DNA of 56,151 nucleotides, taken from assembly GCA_021781705.1 (NCBI GenBank), contig JAJXWI010000010.1, positions 1 to 56,151 on the forward strand, written 5' to 3'. The stretch comes from a bacterium. Its GTDB lineage: Bacteria; Verrucomicrobiota; Lentisphaeria; Victivallales; GWF2-38-69. Within the stretch, counting starts at the first letter, position 1. Each line of letters begins with the position of its first letter. Below the pieces are notes generated by a model. That model had not been told where the DNA came from and ran no database searches. It saw only the letters and a list, made by a program, of their open reading frames with translations. Shown piece by piece: positions 53,903-56,151 of this stretch. The position numbers were made by a program, and so were the translations under genes.

Positions 53903-54928
53903 GTGTTTGAGTATATAGTAAAACGGATATTGTTGGCGATTCTTACGTTATTTGTAATCCTTACCGTAAGTTATATTCTTTTGAGATTAGCCCCGGGAGA
54001 TCCGTCAAGAAGTTCTTTCCTTGGGGAAAATGCTGCGGGAAGCGGAGGTGTATCTGCTGAAAAAGGCGGACTAATCAGGAACATTTCGATAGAAGAGGAG
54101 CTTCACTTAAACAAACCAATCTACATAGGTTTTTATTTATGGATAAAAGAATTCATTTTCCATGGAAATTTCGGCAGGTCTGTCACCGTAGATAAAGGAA
54201 AACCTGTGTTTACAGTTATTTTTGACAGACTCCCTGTGACACTGACCATCAACTTCTGGGCAATACTAGTTATTTATCTTGTAGCTATACCATTGGGAGC
54301 ATTTTCCGCAGTAACTAAAAACAGAAATCTCGATAAATTCGTTACGTTTCTTTTGTTTTTTTTATACTCTCTGCCCGTATTCTGGGTGGCATTGCTGCTT
54401 CAAGTTACGCTATGCAAAGGAGGAGTTTACCCAATCTTTCCGCTTAAGGGTATTTCGAATATTGATGTTACGGGGCTAACTACCTGGAAAACGGCTTTTA
54501 TCTCAGTTTCGTATTACATCCTTCCTGTAGCTTGCCTTTCCTACGCCGGATTCGCTGGAATATCAAGGTACTGCAGGGAAAACATGAAAGATGTAATGAA
54601 AAAAGATTACATCAGAACAGCCAGAGCAAAAGGGCTGCCGGAAAGCATGGTTATCTACAAACATGCCCTGAAAAACGCTATAATTACATTAATAACACTT
54701 TTTGCAGATCTGATCCCAGGTCTCATAGCCGGAAGCATTATCGTTGAATATATTTTCAACATCCCCGGAATGGGCGACCTTTCAATGTTAGCCTTAAGCA
54801 GCAGGGATATCCCCTTGCTTATGGGGCTTTTTTTTCTCAATGGAGCGCTGGTTTTGGCGGGAATTTTGATTGCCGATATCCTCTACATCCTAGCCGATCC
54901 AAGAATTAATTTTCAATCAAAGATGTAA
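53903..54928 (+). CDS. DppB/OppB-type ABC transporter permease
   Basis: 341 aa inner-membrane permease for peptides or nickel-type substrates. Six predicted helices: the first at about 9-28, followed by R-L-A-P-G-D-P, typical of DppB; a long periplasmic region; then the helices of the BPD domain. The cytoplasmic EAA loop Y-I-R-T-A-R-A-K-G-L-P (about 236-246) contacts the ATPase. The start is GTG with a weak ribosome site. No DppC, ATPase or binding protein gene follows in the window; the next gene is an HlyD-type adaptor. Confidence 0.9.
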   Translation: MFEYIVKRILLAILTLFVILTVSYILLRLAPGDPSRSSFLGENAAGSGGVSAEKGGLIRNISIEEELHLNKPIYIGFYLWIKEFIFHGNFGRSVTVDKGKPVFTVIFDRLPVTLTINFWAILVIYLVAIPLGAFSAVTKNRNLDKFVTFLLFFLYSLPVFWVALLLQVTLCKGGVYPIFPLKGISNIDVTGLTTWKTAFISVSYYILPVACLSYAGFAGISRYCRENMKDVMKKDYIRTARAKGLPESMVIYKHALKNAIITLITLFADLIPGLIAGSIIVEYIFNIPGMGDLSMLALSSRDIPLLMGLFFLNGALVLAGILIADILYILADPRINFQSKM

Positions 54929-54963
54929 TACCCTAATTCAAATAATAAATAAGGAGATAAAAA

Positions 54964-56151
54964 ATGAAATTCCTAACAATCGCGGCAATGGCGACGTTTG
55001 TCTTTGCATGCGACATTATTTGCGTTGCAGATGAACCGGCATCATTTACAACAAAACAAACTTTCACGGGAGTCGTTGCCCCACTTCTAGAACAGGATAT
55101 TCTATTTGGATACAATGATGAGTATCGCGGATGGGTAAATTACACTGCAAGGCCAGGGCAACTGTTTTTCGGGGAAGTATATGACACTAATGGAAAACTT
55201 ATAAGAGAAGGAACTTTGCTTTTACAATTAAACACAGAATACAGAAAGGCAAAATTAGACTTTGCAAAAGCAAAATATCGACAAGACTTAGCCAGTCTGA
55301 AACTAGCTAGGCTTAATTATGACAGGTACACCAAACTGGTAAAAACTCACTCTGTAAGCGAGGCTGATTATGAATCAATGAGATCAGCCTACGAGTCAGC
55401 TATGGCAACTGCAGAAGCCTCAAAAGCATCTGTACAACTAGCTCAATCCACACTTGATTTTTGTACCTACAGAGCTAAATATGATGGAATTGTAGAGCAG
55501 GTTTATTTTCCATTCGGCTGGCTTGCGGCAGAGCTTAAAGTCATGAAAATAGCACCGATCTCTCCTATCGGAGTAAGGATAACAATGGACAGAGCACTTA
55601 CTTATAAAATAAGCAGGAATACCCCTATTACTATATATCCTGCGGATAGCGACAAGGGCTTTGGTGCTTACCATGGCATGATGATAAGCACAGATGACGG
55701 AATACTGCTTACGGTAGACAATTATTTACGAGAACCGAAGACCGTGGAAATCGAAGGGAAAAAAATCCCCATTATAGATAATCTAAGTGCAGTAAGAAAT
55801 TACAGACCAGAAGGGCGTGCTTCTGTAGACGATCCGCCAGTAATATATGTTTTATGCATTCTTCAAGATGAAAAAGGTTCTTACGTCTGGAAGATAGATA
55901 ATGAGAAGGCTAATGAGCCGGGCCGTGGAACAGATTACATTGTAACTGTACGCAAAATTTACATCCCCTTTAAAAAAATGTCCTCTGGTAATATTCACTC
56001 CCTTACAAGCGTGGTTCTTGATCCCAAACTGGGAATTTCCTACGGAGATATGCTCATCACGAAAGAAAGCGTACCTGCGGGGATGAAAGATGGAGACAAG
56101 GTGCTCATAAGCAGTAACAGATATATATTCATGCCAGGAGACAAAGTCAAA
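54964..56151 (+). CDS. HlyD/RND-type periplasmic adaptor, 5' part (runs off the window)
   Basis: The ATG follows a strong AAGGAGA site, and the frame stays open for all 396 remaining codons, so the gene is truncated only by the window edge. Signal peptide about 1-21. Residues about 40-90 form the first lipoyl half (R-P-G-Q-L-F-F-G-E-V-Y). A helical hairpin follows at about 95-160 (K-A-K-L-D-F-A-K-A-K, then Q-L-A-Q-S-T-L-D-F), then the second lipoyl half with Y-D-G-I-V-E-Q-V. This is the order of a membrane-fusion protein linking an inner-membrane pump to an outer-membrane channel. The beta-barrel part looks enlarged. The pump is expected just beyond the window. Confidence 0.8.
   Translation, partial: MKFLTIAAMATFVFACDIICVADEPASFTTKQTFTGVVAPLLEQDILFGYNDEYRGWVNYTARPGQLFFGEVYDTNGKLIREGTLLLQLNTEYRKAKLDFAKAKYRQDLASLKLARLNYDRYTKLVKTHSVSEADYESMRSAYESAMATAEASKASVQLAQSTLDFCTYRAKYDGIVEQVYFPFGWLAAELKVMKIAPISPIGVRITMDRALTYKISRNTPITIYPADSDKGFGAYHGMMISTDDGILLTVDNYLREPKTVEIEGKKIPIIDNLSAVRNYRPEGRASVDDPPVIYVLCILQDEKGSYVWKIDNEKANEPGRGTDYIVTVRKIYIPFKKMSSGNIHSLTSVVLDPKLGISYGDMLITKESVPAGMKDGDKVLISSNRYIFMPGDKVK

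Overview
The window is a low-GC bacterial chromosome segment. Its core genes point to a Gram-negative-type envelope: an LptE-like lipoprotein, a BamD-like TPR protein and an HlyD/RND-type adaptor. It also carries a seven-gene V-type ATPase cluster in the order E, DUF2764, A, B, D, I, K, which is the arrangement known from Chlamydiae and Borrelia-type spirochaetes. Together with the AddA/AddB-like nucleases and a fused formiminotransferase-cyclodeaminase, this fits an uncultured member of the PVC superphylum (Lentisphaerota-like) best. That placement is inference from gene content; no rRNA gene is present to settle it.

Layout. 1-985: the 3' part of a multi-PAS sensor. 1177-4455: three exported orphan proteins, one with a CheD/NTAN1-like deamidase triad. 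4513-6120: GH13 alpha-glucosidase. 6359-15827: histidine degradation, with hutH and hutU together and a fused ftcD and hutI further on. Between them lie a VOC protein, a frameshifted LysE-type exporter, a TPR orphan and a fragment region. 15878-16612: exported orphan. 16816-24837 (minus strand): pyrH and the V-ATPase operon. 24961-27105 (minus): BamD-like, lptE, ispF. 27106-29248: gene relic and two exported orphans. 29299-39028 (minus): gpsA, an addA-like gene, three accessory genes (HNH-like, ParB-like and a possible HEPN-like protein) and an addB-like gene. 39360-42846: SpoIIE-type phosphatase sensor, truB, nitroreductase. 42847-44158: gene-poor, with one cysteine-rich small ORF. 44159-51256: mtnP (minus), grpE-dnaJ-aroE-prepilin peptidase-HD phosphohydrolase, tRNA-Cys, inositol monophosphatase and an adenosine-specific kinase-like protein. 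51519-53205 (minus): sugar epimerase and an exported orphan. 53447-53814: a phage portal fragment beside tRNA-Arg(CCT). 53903-end: DppB-like permease and a truncated HlyD-family adaptor.

How the genes work together. HutH, HutU, HutI and the fused FtcD form a complete route from histidine to glutamate plus 5,10-methenyl-THF and ammonia, without HutG. The V-ATPase proteolipid carries the residue pattern of sodium-binding rings, so a sodium-coupled enzyme is likely. Conserved genes alternate with single, AT-rich, exported orphan genes, as if the core chromosome has been repeatedly interrupted.

Most interesting signals: the secreted CheD-like protein (2023-3279); an in-frame palindromic insertion with a 7-bp direct repeat inside addB (37695-37778); the three-gene cassette between addB and addA (33837-35824); the cysteine-repeat small ORF (43209-43514); telomere-like heptamer arrays at gene ends (14406-14512 and 47903-47930); and the prophage remnant next to tRNA-Arg.
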